Shown: piece by piece, positions 31,397 to 41,601 of the stretch
Position numbering within the stretch: the first letter of the stretch is position 1
How the letters are laid out: each line of letters begins with the position of its first letter
Assembly (NCBI GenBank): GCA_913777025.1
Contig: CAJYQM010000016.1
Coordinates: forward strand, 17,720 to 81,719
From: an uncultured Massilia sp.
Lineage (GTDB): Bacteria > Pseudomonadota > Gammaproteobacteria > Burkholderiales > Burkholderiaceae_D
Reading direction: 5' to 3'
DNA length: 64,000 bases
Notes under the pieces: model-generated
Seen by the model: the letters and a program-made list of their open reading frames with translations, nothing else
What the model was told of the DNA's origin: nothing
The model's database searches: none
Program-made: the position numbers and the translations under genes

Positions 31397-31750
31397 ATGC
31401 GTTTGCTCCTGACCTGGTTGATCAATGCCGCAGCCCTGATGGCGCTGCCTTACCTGATGCACTCCGTGACCGTCACCAACATCGGCACCGCCCTCGTGGC
31501 CGCGCTGGTGCTGGGCCTGGTCAATACCCTGATCCGTCCCGTGCTGGTCGTCCTGACCTTGCCCGTGACTTTCCTGTCGCTCGGATTGTTCATCCTGGTC
31601 ATCAACGCGTTGCTGTTCTGGCTGGTGTCGCACCTGGTCGCGGGCTTCCACGTTGCCGGATTCTGGTCGGCCTTCCTGGCCGCCATCCTGTACAGCGTGA
31701 TTTCGTGGGCGCTTTCTACCTTACTCCTGAAAAAAGATGGAAACCCCTAA
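31397..31750 (+). CDS. Small membrane protein, phage-holin-4-2/YvlD-like family
   Basis: Several TM helices: MRLLLTWLINAAALMALPYLMHSVTVTNIGTALVAALVLGLVNTLIRPVLVVLTLPVTFLSLGLF. Confidence 0.8.
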   Translation: MRLLLTWLINAAALMALPYLMHSVTVTNIGTALVAALVLGLVNTLIRPVLVVLTLPVTFLSLGLFILVINALLFWLVSHLVAGFHVAGFWSAFLAAILYSVISWALSTLLLKKDGNP

Positions 31751-32570
31751 TCTCAGTATCGAGTTTTTCCCGCCCAAGACCCCCGAGGGCGCGGAAAAGC
31801 TGCGGGTGGCGCGCCAGAAGCTGGCGGCGCTGCACCCCAAATACTTTTCGGTGACCTTCGGCGCCGGCGGCAGCACCCAGCAGGGCACGCTGTCGACGGT
31901 GCTCGAGATCCAGGCCGAAGGCCACCAGGCGGCGCCCCACCTGTCCTGCGTCGGCGCCACACGCGAATCGATCCGCGCCATCCTGAACGAGTTCAAGGCC
32001 AAGGGCATCCGCCGCATCGTGGCCCTGCGCGGCGACTTGCCGAGCGGTTATGGCGGCGCCGGCGAACTGCGTTACGCCAGCGAGCTGGTCGAGTTCATCC
32101 GTCTTGAAACCGGCGACTGGTTCCACATCGAGGTCGCGGCCTATCCGGAAATGCACCCGCAGGCGAGGTCGCCGCAGGACGACCTGCAGAACTTCGCGCG
32201 CAAGGTGCAGGCCGGCGCGGACGCGGCGATCACCCAGTATTTCTACAACCCGGACGCTTATTTCCAGTTCGTCGACAACGTCGGCAAGCTGGGCGTGGAC
32301 GTGCCGATCGTGGCCGGCATCATGCCGATCACGAACTACACGCAGCTGATGCGTTTTTCGGAAATGTGCGGCGCCGAGATCCCGCGCTGGATCCGCCTCA
32401 AGCTGGCCAGTTTCGGCGACGATTCGGCCTCGATCAAGGCCTTTGGCCTGGACGTGGTCAGCGGTCTGTGCGAGCGCCTGCTGGCCGGCGGCGCGCCCGG
32501 CCTGCATTTCTACAGCATGAACCAGGCAGCGGCGACCGCCGCGATCTGGGAACGTGTCAAAGCGGCCTGA
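31737..32570 (+). CDS. metF: Methylenetetrahydrofolate reductase
   Basis: LSIEFFPPKTPEGAEKL, VTFGAGGSTQQGT, LRGDLPSGYG, GIMPITNYTQLMRFSEMCGAEIP. Confidence 0.96.
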   Translation: METPNLSIEFFPPKTPEGAEKLRVARQKLAALHPKYFSVTFGAGGSTQQGTLSTVLEIQAEGHQAAPHLSCVGATRESIRAILNEFKAKGIRRIVALRGDLPSGYGGAGELRYASELVEFIRLETGDWFHIEVAAYPEMHPQARSPQDDLQNFARKVQAGADAAITQYFYNPDAYFQFVDNVGKLGVDVPIVAGIMPITNYTQLMRFSEMCGAEIPRWIRLKLASFGDDSASIKAFGLDVVSGLCERLLAGGAPGLHFYSMNQAAATAAIWERVKAA

Positions 32571-32592
32571 CCCGGGCCGCCCACAGGCACGA

Positions 32593-32622
32593 TGCCCGCG
32601 CGACCAGGCCGGTCCGCGGGCA
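32593..32622. terminator. Convergent hairpin between metF and 5-formyl-THF cyclo-ligase
   Basis: TGCCCGCG-C-GACC AGGCC GGTC-CGCGGGCA. Confidence 0.5.
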
Positions 32623-32632
32623 GGTGCATGCC

Positions 32633-33283
32633 TCAAGTGATCCGCGTTGTCTCGGTGACGATCACATCCAGCGCCACGTCGTGCGGCGCATGCGGGAACA
32701 CGGCTTGCTGGTTACTGTAGGCAATGCCCAGCGTGTGGGGGCGCGGACTTTGTTCCAGCGTGCGGTCGTAGTAGCCGCCACCATAGCCGAGGCGATAGCC
32801 TTCGTCGTTGAAACCCAGGCAAGGAATCAGGAGCGCCGGCGGGCGGGCCACGAAACGCAGCTCGGCCGGCACCTGCACCCCCATCTCGTCCGGAATCATC
32901 GGTTCGCCCGGCGTCCATTCGACAAAGGAGAGGGGCGCGTCGCGCTCCATCACGACAGGCAGGCACAACTGCACGCCCGCCTTGGCCAGTTCCGCATAGG
33001 TGGCGCGCAGGTCGGGTTCGCCGGCCAGCGGCCAGTACACGCCGACGCTGCCGACCTGGCGCAGCCGCCACCAGGCGACCACTTGGGCGCCGATCTGCGC
33101 ATCCCACTGGACCTTGATTGCCGGCTCAAGCGCCCCACGTGCTGTCCTGAGCGCTTTACGAAGCGCCGCCTTGTTTGCCTGCTCCGCCGCCTGTTTCTCG
33201 ACGTCTTGTCTTGTGCCCGCCACGCTTGCGCCGGAGTCTGGCAAGCCGTCAGAGCCGCATGGTATTCTTGATTCGCCGGTCAT
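32633..33283 (-). CDS. 5-formyltetrahydrofolate cyclo-ligase
   Basis: LIPCLGFNDEGYRLGYGGGYYDRTL and PHDVALDVIVTE; start uncertain. Confidence 0.88.
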   Translation of the reverse strand: MTGESRIPCGSDGLPDSGASVAGTRQDVEKQAAEQANKAALRKALRTARGALEPAIKVQWDAQIGAQVVAWWRLRQVGSVGVYWPLAGEPDLRATYAELAKAGVQLCLPVVMERDAPLSFVEWTPGEPMIPDEMGVQVPAELRFVARPPALLIPCLGFNDEGYRLGYGGGYYDRTLEQSPRPHTLGIAYSNQQAVFPHAPHDVALDVIVTETTRIT

Positions 33284-33290
33284 GGATGAT

Positions 33291-35363
33291 ATGAAGCGTA
33301 CATTGAAAGTTGGTTTGATGTTCCCGTCGAAACTGTTAGCCGGCGCCGGTGTTGCCACCAGCCTGGTGTTCCTCCCCGCGGCCTGCGTTGCCGCCCAGTC
33401 CAACGCCCCGGCCCCTGCGGCCGCGCCGACAGCGGTCCTGGCCGCGCCCGGTGCCGCGTCCGCCATTGCAGCCGCACCTGCCGCACCCGCCGGCGCTGCC
33501 GCGAACGAGGCCACGCGCGAACAGGACGACATCTTCCTGCAACTGCGCGATGCCGCCCGCAAGGGCGATGCCGACAAGGCGGCCCAGCTCGCGGCCCGGC
33601 TGCCGGACTACCCGATTCCCGGGTATGTCGACTATTATCGGTTGAAACCGCGTTTGCGCGACGCATCGAACGAGGAAGTGCTGGATTTCCTGAAGCGCTA
33701 CGAGGGCAGCGCCATCGCCGACCGCCTGCGTAACGACTGGCTGCTCGAGCTCGGCCGCAAGCGCGACTGGGCCAATTTCGATCGCGAACTGCCGCTGTTC
33801 GTCAAGAACGACGACTACCAGGTCAAGTGTTACGCCTTGCTGTCGCGCGCCGTGAAGGGCCAGCAGGTGGCCCAGGAAGCGCGCGCCCTGCTCGACAATC
33901 CGCCGCTGTACGGCGACGCCTGTGCCGCGCTGGTGGGCCAGCTGGCGCAGTCCGGGCAATTCACGGCCAATGACTTGCTGGCCCAGCTGCGCCTGGCCGG
34001 CGAGATGCACGCCACCGGTCCTTCGCGCCGCACCGCGCTGCTGCTGGGCGCGTCCGACACGCGGGCGGCCCAGGCGGTCGACGTGCCAGCGGTGGCGATG
34101 GCGCGCGGCATCGGCGACAGCCGTGCCGAGCACGAGATCTACCTGGTGGCCGTCGGCCGCATGGCGCGCACCAGCCTGAAACTGGCGACGGTGGCGCTGG
34201 AAAAGAACGCCTCGAAACTGGCGCCCGACGAGCGCGCGATCGGCTGGTCGAACATCGCGCTGGCCGCCTCGCTGACGCTGGCGCCGGAAGCCTACGATTA
34301 CTGGCAGCGCGCGGCCGGCGCCCCGCTGTCCGAATACCAGCTCGAGTGGAAGACCCGCATCGCGCTGCGCCGCGGCGACTGGAAGACGGTGCGCGCGACC
34401 ATCGAGGCCATGCCGGCCGACCAGCAGAATTTGTCGGCCTGGACCTACTGGCTGGGCCGGGCGCTGCAAAACCAGAACCGCAGCGAGGATGCGCAGGCGC
34501 TGTTCCGCCGTATTGCCGACCAGAACAGTTTCTATGGCCAGCTGGCAATGGAAGAGCTGGGCATGCAGATCTCGATCCCGCCCAGCGCCACGCCGCCGAC
34601 CCCCGCCGAACTGGCGCAGGTGGCGGCCAATCCCGGTTTCAAGCGCGCCCTGAAATTTTTCGGCATGCGCCTGCGCTTCGAAGGCACGCGCGAATGGAAC
34701 TGGACGCTGAGTAATTTCACGGAGCGCCAGTTGCTGGCCGCGGCCGAATTCGCGCGCCAGAACGCCATCCTGGACCGCATGGTCAATACCTCGGAACGCA
34801 CACGTACCGAGTTCGACTACAGCCAGCGCTTCCCGGCACCGCACAACGACATCCTGCATCCCACCGCCCAGGGCCTCGGCCTGGACCAGGCCTGGGTGTA
34901 TGGGCTGATTCGCCAGGAATCGCGCTTTATTTCGGACGCCCAGTCCGGCGTCGGCGCGTCCGGGTTGATGCAGGTGATGCCGGCGACCGCGAAATGGGTG
35001 GCGGGCAAGATCGGCCTGGACGATTACGGCCACGGCATGCTGAACGATATCCGCACCAACATCCTGCTCGGCACCAATTACCTGAACATGGTATTGGGGA
35101 ACGCCGAAGGCTCGCAGGTGCTGGCCACCGCCGCCTACAACGCCGGGCCGGGCCGCGCACGCACCTGGCGCGGCCTGCTGAATACGCCGATGGAAGGCGC
35201 GGTATTCGTCGAGAGCATTCCTTTCGAGGAAACGCGCAACTACGTGCGCAACGTGATGTCGAACGCAACGAACTACGCGGCGTTGTTCGAAAAACGTCCT
35301 CAATCGCTCAAGGCCCGCCTGGGCACGATCACGCCGCGGGGCAATACACTCGGCCTGCCTTGA
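33291..35363 (+). CDS. Soluble lytic murein transglycosylase (Slt-like)
   Basis: Superhelical region plus YGLIRQESRFISDAQSGVGASGLMQVMPATAKWVA and ATAAYNAGPGRARTWR; signal peptide. Confidence 0.93.
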   Translation: MKRTLKVGLMFPSKLLAGAGVATSLVFLPAACVAAQSNAPAPAAAPTAVLAAPGAASAIAAAPAAPAGAAANEATREQDDIFLQLRDAARKGDADKAAQLAARLPDYPIPGYVDYYRLKPRLRDASNEEVLDFLKRYEGSAIADRLRNDWLLELGRKRDWANFDRELPLFVKNDDYQVKCYALLSRAVKGQQVAQEARALLDNPPLYGDACAALVGQLAQSGQFTANDLLAQLRLAGEMHATGPSRRTALLLGASDTRAAQAVDVPAVAMARGIGDSRAEHEIYLVAVGRMARTSLKLATVALEKNASKLAPDERAIGWSNIALAASLTLAPEAYDYWQRAAGAPLSEYQLEWKTRIALRRGDWKTVRATIEAMPADQQNLSAWTYWLGRALQNQNRSEDAQALFRRIADQNSFYGQLAMEELGMQISIPPSATPPTPAELAQVAANPGFKRALKFFGMRLRFEGTREWNWTLSNFTERQLLAAAEFARQNAILDRMVNTSERTRTEFDYSQRFPAPHNDILHPTAQGLGLDQAWVYGLIRQESRFISDAQSGVGASGLMQVMPATAKWVAGKIGLDDYGHGMLNDIRTNILLGTNYLNMVLGNAEGSQVLATAAYNAGPGRARTWRGLLNTPMEGAVFVESIPFEETRNYVRNVMSNATNYAALFEKRPQSLKARLGTITPRGNTLGLP

Positions 35364-35372
35364 GGAGCTGAC

Positions 35373-36335
35373 ATGGACCCGCTGTCGGTGGTTTTGTTCG
35401 GAGGAACTGGATTCATCGGCAGCCACCTGGCGGCGCGCCTGTCCGAGCATGATGTCGGCGTCGTCGCCGTCACGCGCCACGAAGCGCATGCGATGCACCT
35501 GATGCCGCTGCCGGGCGTCGACATCCATGAAGCCGACTTGCACGACGATGCCGCGCTGCGGCGCCTGGTGCAGGGCAGGGATGCCGTCATCAACCTGGTC
35601 GGCATCCTGTACGCGCATCGCGGTACGCCGTATGGCCCGGAGTTCCGGCAAGCCCACGTCGAATTCCCGCGCCGCCTGGCCGAAGCCTGCGCGGCGGTCG
35701 GCGTGCGGCGTTACCTGCACATGAGCGCGCTGGGTGCCGATCCGCACGGGCCTTCGATGTACCAGCGCTCGAAGGGCGATGGCGAGATCGCCGCGCGCAG
35801 CATGCCGCAGGTCGCGGCCACCATTTTCCGGCCTTCGGTCGTGTTCGGCCCGGAAGACAATTTCATGAATCTGTTCGCGTGCCTGCAGAAACACTATCCA
35901 GTGCTGCCGCTGGCAGGCGCCCATGCGCGCTTCCAGCCGGTGTACGTCGGCGACGTCGCGGAAGCCTTTGTCCGGGCGCTGCTCGACCACCACACCGATG
36001 GCAATATCTACGCGCTGGCCGGGCCCCAGGTCTACACGCTGGGCGAGCTGGCGCACCTGGCGGGTCGCTACAGCGGCCATGAACGGCGGGTGCTGGCGCT
36101 GCCGGATGGGCTGGCGCGGCTGGAGGCCGCCTTCTTTGAGTTGCTGCCTGGAACACCGATGCTCAGCCGCGACAATCTGGACTCGATGAAAGTCGATAAT
36201 GTTATCGATTCATCCACGCGGGTCTTGACAGCGGAAGCGCTGGGAATCAAGCTCACGGCGCTCGAGGCCGTCGCGCCGCAGTATTTGTCGCCGACCGGCC
36301 GCATCGACGTCCTGCGCGAACGCGCCGGACGCTAA
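35373..36335 (+). CDS. NDUFA9-like NAD(P)-dependent epimerase/SDR family protein
   Basis: VVLFGGTGFIGSHLAARLSEHD, FRPSVVFGPEDNFMNLFA. Confidence 0.88.
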   Translation: MDPLSVVLFGGTGFIGSHLAARLSEHDVGVVAVTRHEAHAMHLMPLPGVDIHEADLHDDAALRRLVQGRDAVINLVGILYAHRGTPYGPEFRQAHVEFPRRLAEACAAVGVRRYLHMSALGADPHGPSMYQRSKGDGEIAARSMPQVAATIFRPSVVFGPEDNFMNLFACLQKHYPVLPLAGAHARFQPVYVGDVAEAFVRALLDHHTDGNIYALAGPQVYTLGELAHLAGRYSGHERRVLALPDGLARLEAAFFELLPGTPMLSRDNLDSMKVDNVIDSSTRVLTAEALGIKLTALEAVAPQYLSPTGRIDVLRERAGR

Positions 36336-36364
36336 CCCGACAGACCAGACAGAGACAGCACGCC

Positions 36365-37081
36365 ATGCAGACCATCGAACTCGACCCGACCCTTTCCCAG
36401 ACCCTCGACCAGGCCCGCCAGGCCGGCCTGACCCTGGTCATCGGTAACAAGAATTACTCGTCGTGGTCGATGCGTCCGTGGGTGGCGGCGGTGGCGGCCG
36501 GGATCCCGTTCACCGAGGTGCGCGTGCTGCTCGACCAGCCGGACACCTCGGCCAATATCGCACGCTACTCGGCCGCCGGCCGCGTGCCCGTGCTGCTGGC
36601 GGGAGAGATGACGATCTGGGACAGCCTGGCCATCTGCGAATACCTGGCCGAGCAATTTCCCGACAAACACCTGTGGCCGCAGGACGTGGCGGCGCGCGCG
36701 ATGGCGCGTGCGGTCGTGGCCGAGATGCACTCGGGCTTCCCCGACCTGCGCAGCGCGATGTCGATGAACATCAAGGCGAGACTGCCGGGCCGCGGCCGCA
36801 CGCCCGGCGCCCAGGCCGACATCGGCCGCATCTGCGAAATCTGGGAAGAGTGCCTGGCGCGTTTCGGTCACCACCGCTTCCTGTTCGGCGACTTCTCGAT
36901 CGCCGACGCCTTCTATGCGCCTGTCGTGATGCGCTTCAAAACCTATGGCGTGGCACTGGCCCCGGCCCTGCAAGCCTATTGCGACCGCATGCAGGCGCAC
37001 CCGGCCGTGTCGCGCTGGGTCGAGGAAGCGATGAAGGAAACCGACATCGCCGCCGATCACGAAGAAGACTTGCCGGACTGA
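36365..37081 (+). CDS. Glutathione S-transferase family protein
   Basis: LVIGNKNYSSWSMRPWVAAVAAGIPF, GST C-domain FLFGDFSIADAFYAPVVMRF. Confidence 0.9.
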   Translation: MQTIELDPTLSQTLDQARQAGLTLVIGNKNYSSWSMRPWVAAVAAGIPFTEVRVLLDQPDTSANIARYSAAGRVPVLLAGEMTIWDSLAICEYLAEQFPDKHLWPQDVAARAMARAVVAEMHSGFPDLRSAMSMNIKARLPGRGRTPGAQADIGRICEIWEECLARFGHHRFLFGDFSIADAFYAPVVMRFKTYGVALAPALQAYCDRMQAHPAVSRWVEEAMKETDIAADHEEDLPD

Positions 37082-38325
37082 TGCCGATGCAAGCCTATGT
37101 GGTGGGCGGCGCGGTCCGCGATGCATTGCTGGGTCTGCCGGTGCAGGACCACGACTGGGTCGTGGTCGGCGCCACGCCCGAACAAATGGTTGCCAAGGGT
37201 TTCAGGCCTGTCGGCAAGGATTTTCCGGTCTTCCTGCACCCGGACACGCACGAGGAATACGCGCTGGCGCGCACCGAGCGCAAGACCGCGCCGGGTTACC
37301 ACGGCTTCGTGTTCCACACCTCGCCCGACGTCAAGCTGGAAGACGACCTGATCCGGCGCGACCTGACCATCAACGCGATGGCGCGCGCCGAGGACGGCAG
37401 CATCGTCGACCCCTACGGCGGCCAGCAGGATCTGCAAGACCGCGTGTTCCGCCATGTGTCGGACGCCTTTGCCGAAGATCCGGTGCGCATCCTGCGCCTG
37501 GCGCGCTTCGCCGCGCGCCTGCCGGACTTTCGCGTGGCCGATACCACGCTGGCCCTGATGCGCAAGATGGTCGACGAGGGCGAAGTCGATGCGCTGGTGC
37601 CGGAGCGGGTCTGGCAGGAATTTTCGCGCGGGCTGATGGAGCAAAAGCCCTCGCGCATGATCGAGGTCTTGCGCGACTGCGGCGCCCTGGCCCGCATCCT
37701 GCCCGAGCTGGACGCGCTGTGGGGCGTGCCGCAACCGCCGCTGCACCACCCGGAAGTCGACACCGGCGTACACATGATGCTGGTCATCGATTACGCGGCC
37801 GAGCGCGGTTACGACCTGGCCGTCCGCTTCGCCGCCCTGATGCACGACCTGGGCAAGGGCGTGACGCCAGCCGAACACTGGCCGAAACACCATGGCCACG
37901 AAGGCATGGGGCCGCGCCTGATCCAGGAGTTGTCGAAACGCCTGCGCGTGCCGGCCGAGTGCCGCGACCTGGCGGTGATGACGGCGCGCGAACACGGCAA
38001 CGTCAGCCGCGCAATGGAACTGCGCCCGAACACCATCGTCACCCTGTTCGAGCGCTGCGACGGTTTCAGGAAGCCCGAACGCTTTGCGCAGATGCTGCTG
38101 GCTTCCGAATGCGACGCGCGCGGACGCGGGCATGAGACGCACGAAATGCGTACCCGCGACTATCCGCAGGGGCCGTACCTGTTGAAGGCGCTGGCGGCGG
38201 CGCGCGCCGTGAATGCGGGCGAGATCGCGGCGTGCTACACGGAAAACCGCGAAAAGATCCCGGAAGCCGTGCATGCGGCGCGGGTGGCGGCGGTCAAGGC
38301 GGCCCTGGGCGATGTGCGGGATTGA
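37081..38325 (+). CDS. cca: Multifunctional CCA tRNA nucleotidyltransferase (CCA-adding enzyme with HD domain)
   Basis: AYVVGGAVRDALLGLPVQDHDWVVVGATPEQM, RRDLTINAMA, HDLGKGVTP HD motif. Confidence 0.96.
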   Translation: MPMQAYVVGGAVRDALLGLPVQDHDWVVVGATPEQMVAKGFRPVGKDFPVFLHPDTHEEYALARTERKTAPGYHGFVFHTSPDVKLEDDLIRRDLTINAMARAEDGSIVDPYGGQQDLQDRVFRHVSDAFAEDPVRILRLARFAARLPDFRVADTTLALMRKMVDEGEVDALVPERVWQEFSRGLMEQKPSRMIEVLRDCGALARILPELDALWGVPQPPLHHPEVDTGVHMMLVIDYAAERGYDLAVRFAALMHDLGKGVTPAEHWPKHHGHEGMGPRLIQELSKRLRVPAECRDLAVMTAREHGNVSRAMELRPNTIVTLFERCDGFRKPERFAQMLLASECDARGRGHETHEMRTRDYPQGPYLLKALAAARAVNAGEIAACYTENREKIPEAVHAARVAAVKAALGDVRD

Positions 38326-38407
38326 CGCCACACCGAACGGTGCGATGCGGGGATATTCGCTACAATAAGCGTATTGGTGCACCGCACAAATCCCACGCCC
38401 GAGCAAA

Positions 38408-39073
38408 ATGACCCAGGAAAACCCCTTACGCCGCTGGCTGAAAAGCCTGCGCGGCAAGAACGGCCGTGAACCCGTGCTGGTCAAGGCATTGGGCGAGCAC
38501 GACCGCCGCCGGGTACTGCGTCACTTCATGGCGCTGGACAGCAGCGACCGCCTGCTGCGCTTCGGCAGCATGCTGCCGGACGAGCGCGTGGCCGATTACG
38601 TCGGCAAACTGGATTTCGTGAACGACATCGTGTTCGGCGTCTACAACCGCGTGTTCCAGCTGGTCGGTGTCGGCCACCTGGCCTTCACCTCGAAGGAAGC
38701 GCACCCGGACGCCATCCACTACACCGACAAGGAAAAGGTGGCCGAGTTCGGCGTCTCGGTGTCGAAGTCGGCGCGCGGGCAGGGTGTCGGCACCCGCCTG
38801 TTCGAGCGCGCCGCCATCCACTGCCGCAACTCGGACGTCGACACCCTCTACATGCAGTGCCTGTCCTCGAACCGCACGATGATGCACATCGCCAAAAAGG
38901 CGGGCATGGAAATCCACCGCGAATACGGCGAGGCCGACGCCCACCTGCACTTGCCGCCGCCCAGCCCCTCGAGCGTGCTGGCCGAGGCGCTGGAAGAGCA
39001 ATTTGCCAAGATCGACTACACGGTCAAGGCGAATGCGCGCGCCGCCATTAAACTGTTCGGCTCCAAGAAGTAG
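38408..39073 (+). CDS. GNAT-family N-acetyltransferase
   Basis: VSVSKSARGQGVGTRLFERAAIHCRNSDVDTLYMQCLSSNRTMMHIAKKAGM. Confidence 0.88.
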   Translation: MTQENPLRRWLKSLRGKNGREPVLVKALGEHDRRRVLRHFMALDSSDRLLRFGSMLPDERVADYVGKLDFVNDIVFGVYNRVFQLVGVGHLAFTSKEAHPDAIHYTDKEKVAEFGVSVSKSARGQGVGTRLFERAAIHCRNSDVDTLYMQCLSSNRTMMHIAKKAGMEIHREYGEADAHLHLPPPSPSSVLAEALEEQFAKIDYTVKANARAAIKLFGSKK

Positions 39074-39239
39074 CCAGGCGACGTCCGGCAGTCATGCGGG
39101 CTTGTGCCTGGTGCGCAGCAGCTGGACTTGCGCCGCAGTCTTGCATGAGTATCATCACATGGTCAACCCGCTTGGGGTCGTTCCGGCAAATACTGCCGGC
39201 TTTACTAAACAGGCGGTTCCCGGCTATATTCTGTTCTAA

Positions 39240-39251
39240 GAAATCGATTTC
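39240..39251. promoter_or_regulatory. Candidate LacI-family operator upstream of GH3 gene
   Basis: Perfect 12-bp palindrome GAAATCGATTTC with central CG (AAANCGNTTT pattern), about 90 nt upstream of the GH3 ATG. Confidence 0.5.
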
Positions 39252-39341
39252 ATAAGAGCGATCTTCCGGCGCCGCGGGAACCCATCCCCAGCGTCATGCT
39301 CGTCCGGACCATCCAAGAACTCGAACAAAGAGAGACAATCC

Positions 39342-41582
39342 ATGCGCATCCGTTCTACCCTGCTTGCCGCCGCGCTCGCCACGGCCTTCCCCCTGTTTGC
39401 CAACGCCGCCAGCACGCCGCCCGAACCGGCCCAGAAACCCTGGCTCGACCGCGCCCTGAGCGCCGACCAGCGCGCCCAGCTGGCCGTCAAGGCCATGACC
39501 CAGGAAGAAAAGCTGCGCTGGGTGATGGCCTATTTCGGCAATGACTTCGGCAAGGGCAAGCGGATTCCGGAATCGCTGGTGCAGTCGGCCGGCTACGTGC
39601 CGGGCACGCCGCGCCTCGGCCTGCCGGCCCTGTTCGAGACCGATGCCGGCCTGGGGGTGGCTTCGCAGGCCGGACCCAACGTGCGCGAGCGCACCTCGCT
39701 GCCCTCGGGCCTGGCCACGGCCTCGACCTGGGATCCGAAGGTGGCCTACGCGGGCGGCGCGATGATCGGTTCGGAAGCGCGCGCCTCCGGCTTCAACGTG
39801 ATGCTGGCCGGCGGCGTCAACCTGATGCGCGAGCCGCGTAACGGCCGCAACTTCGAATACGCGGGCGAGGATCCGCTGTTGGCCGGCATCATGGTGGGCC
39901 ACGCGATCAAGGGCATCGAATCGAACAACATCATCTCGACCCTCAAGCACTACGCGCTGAACGACCAGGAAACCGGCCGCAACGAACTCGATGCGCGCAT
40001 CGACAAGGCGGCCTTCCGCATGTCCGACCTGCTGGCGATGCAGCTGGCCTTCGAACAGTCCGACGCCGGTTCCGTCATGTGCTCGTACAACCGCGTCAAC
40101 GGCCCCTACGCCTGCGAGAACGACTACCTGCTGAACCAGGTGCTCAAGCGCGACTGGGGCTTCAAGGGTTTCGTCATGTCCGACTGGGGCGCGACCCACA
40201 GCACGGTGGCCGCCGCCAACAATGGCCTGGACCAGCAGTCCGGCCACGAGTTCGACAAGTCGCCGTACTTTGGCGGCGCGCTGCAGGAAGCGATCAAGAC
40301 CGGCGCCGTGCCGCAAGCCCGCCTGGACGACATGGTGACCCGCATCCTGCGCGCGATGTTCGCCAAGGGCGTAGTCGACAATCCGGTCAAGGAAGGCGGC
40401 GCGATCGACTTCGCCAAAAACGGCGCGGTCAGCCGCACGACGGCGGAAGAGGGCATGGTGCTCCTGAAAAACGACAATCGCGTGCTGCCGCTGGCGAAGA
40501 CGGTGCGCACCATCGCCGTCATCGGCGGCCATGCCGATGCCGGCGTGCTGGCGGGCGGCGGTTCCTCGCTGGTGTATCCGGTCGGCGGCAATGCGGTCAA
40601 GGGCCTGAAGCCCGACACCTGGCCGGGCCCGGTCATGTACCACAACTCGTCGCCGCTGCGCGCGATCCGGGCGCAGGCGCCCAACGCCAAGGTGGTGTAC
40701 GACGACGGCCTAGATGCGGCGCGCGCCGCCCGCGTTGCAAGCCAGGCCGACGTGGCGCTGGTGTTCGCCACCCAGTGGGTCGGCGAAGCGCTGGACGCCA
40801 CCTCGCTGGCGCTGCCGGACCGCCAGGACGACCTGATCGCGCAGGTGGCCGGTGCGAACCAGCGTACCGTGGTCGTGCTGGAAAACGGCGGCCCGGTCGC
40901 CATGCCCTGGCTGGCCAAGGTGCCGGCCGTGCTGGAAACCTGGTACCCGGGCACCAGCGGCGGCGAGGCGATCGCCAACGTCCTGTTCGGGAACGTGAAC
41001 CCGTCCGGCCACCTGCCGGCGACCTTCCCGGCGGCCGAGCAACAGCTGCCGCGCCCGAAGGTGGACGGCGATCCGGCGCAGCCGGAGATGCAGTTCGCCG
41101 TCGACTACACGGAAGGCGCGGCGGTCGGCTACAAATGGTTCGACTTGAAGGGCCACAAGCCGCTGTTCCCGTTCGGGCACGGCCTGTCGTATACCACCTT
41201 CTCGTATTCCGGCCTGAGCAGCCAGATGAAGGACGGGCGCCTGCACGTGCGCTTCAAGGTCACGAACACGGGCAGCGTCGCCGGCAAGGACGTGCCGCAG
41301 GTGTACGTGGCGCCGGTGAGCGCGAAATGGGAAGCGCCGAAGCGCCTGGGCGGCTGGGACAAGGTCGCGCTGCAGCCGGGCGAATCGAAAGAGGTCGAGG
41401 TGACAGTGGAGCCGCGCGTGCTCGCCATGTTCGACGAAACCTCGCGCACCTGGCGCACGGCCAAGGGCAAATACAAGGTGACGCTGGCCGAGGATGCCGC
41501 CGGCACGAATGCCAGCAGCGTGACCGTCGACCTGCCGGCCAGCACGCTGGACGTGCGCGGCCGCGCCCGGGCCGCCCGCTGA
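39342..41582 (+). CDS. Secreted glycoside hydrolase family 3 beta-glucosidase
   Basis: Signal peptide, LKHYALNDQETGRN, GFVMSDWGATHS nucleophile motif, C-terminal FnIII-like domain. Confidence 0.94.
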   Translation: MRIRSTLLAAALATAFPLFANAASTPPEPAQKPWLDRALSADQRAQLAVKAMTQEEKLRWVMAYFGNDFGKGKRIPESLVQSAGYVPGTPRLGLPALFETDAGLGVASQAGPNVRERTSLPSGLATASTWDPKVAYAGGAMIGSEARASGFNVMLAGGVNLMREPRNGRNFEYAGEDPLLAGIMVGHAIKGIESNNIISTLKHYALNDQETGRNELDARIDKAAFRMSDLLAMQLAFEQSDAGSVMCSYNRVNGPYACENDYLLNQVLKRDWGFKGFVMSDWGATHSTVAAANNGLDQQSGHEFDKSPYFGGALQEAIKTGAVPQARLDDMVTRILRAMFAKGVVDNPVKEGGAIDFAKNGAVSRTTAEEGMVLLKNDNRVLPLAKTVRTIAVIGGHADAGVLAGGGSSLVYPVGGNAVKGLKPDTWPGPVMYHNSSPLRAIRAQAPNAKVVYDDGLDAARAARVASQADVALVFATQWVGEALDATSLALPDRQDDLIAQVAGANQRTVVVLENGGPVAMPWLAKVPAVLETWYPGTSGGEAIANVLFGNVNPSGHLPATFPAAEQQLPRPKVDGDPAQPEMQFAVDYTEGAAVGYKWFDLKGHKPLFPFGHGLSYTTFSYSGLSSQMKDGRLHVRFKVTNTGSVAGKDVPQVYVAPVSAKWEAPKRLGGWDKVALQPGESKEVEVTVEPRVLAMFDETSRTWRTAKGKYKVTLAEDAAGTNASSVTVDLPASTLDVRGRARAAR

Positions 41583-41601
41583 TCCGCCACCGGGAGCCGC
41601 C

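Noticed and set aside
31397-31750. Prophage signal from the holin-like gene
   Set aside because: No integrase, capsid, tail or lysis genes nearby; embedded in methionine-cycle genes
33336-36080. 914-aa minus-strand ORF
   Set aside because: Shadow frame antisense to the lytic transglycosylase and SDR genes, no recognisable domains
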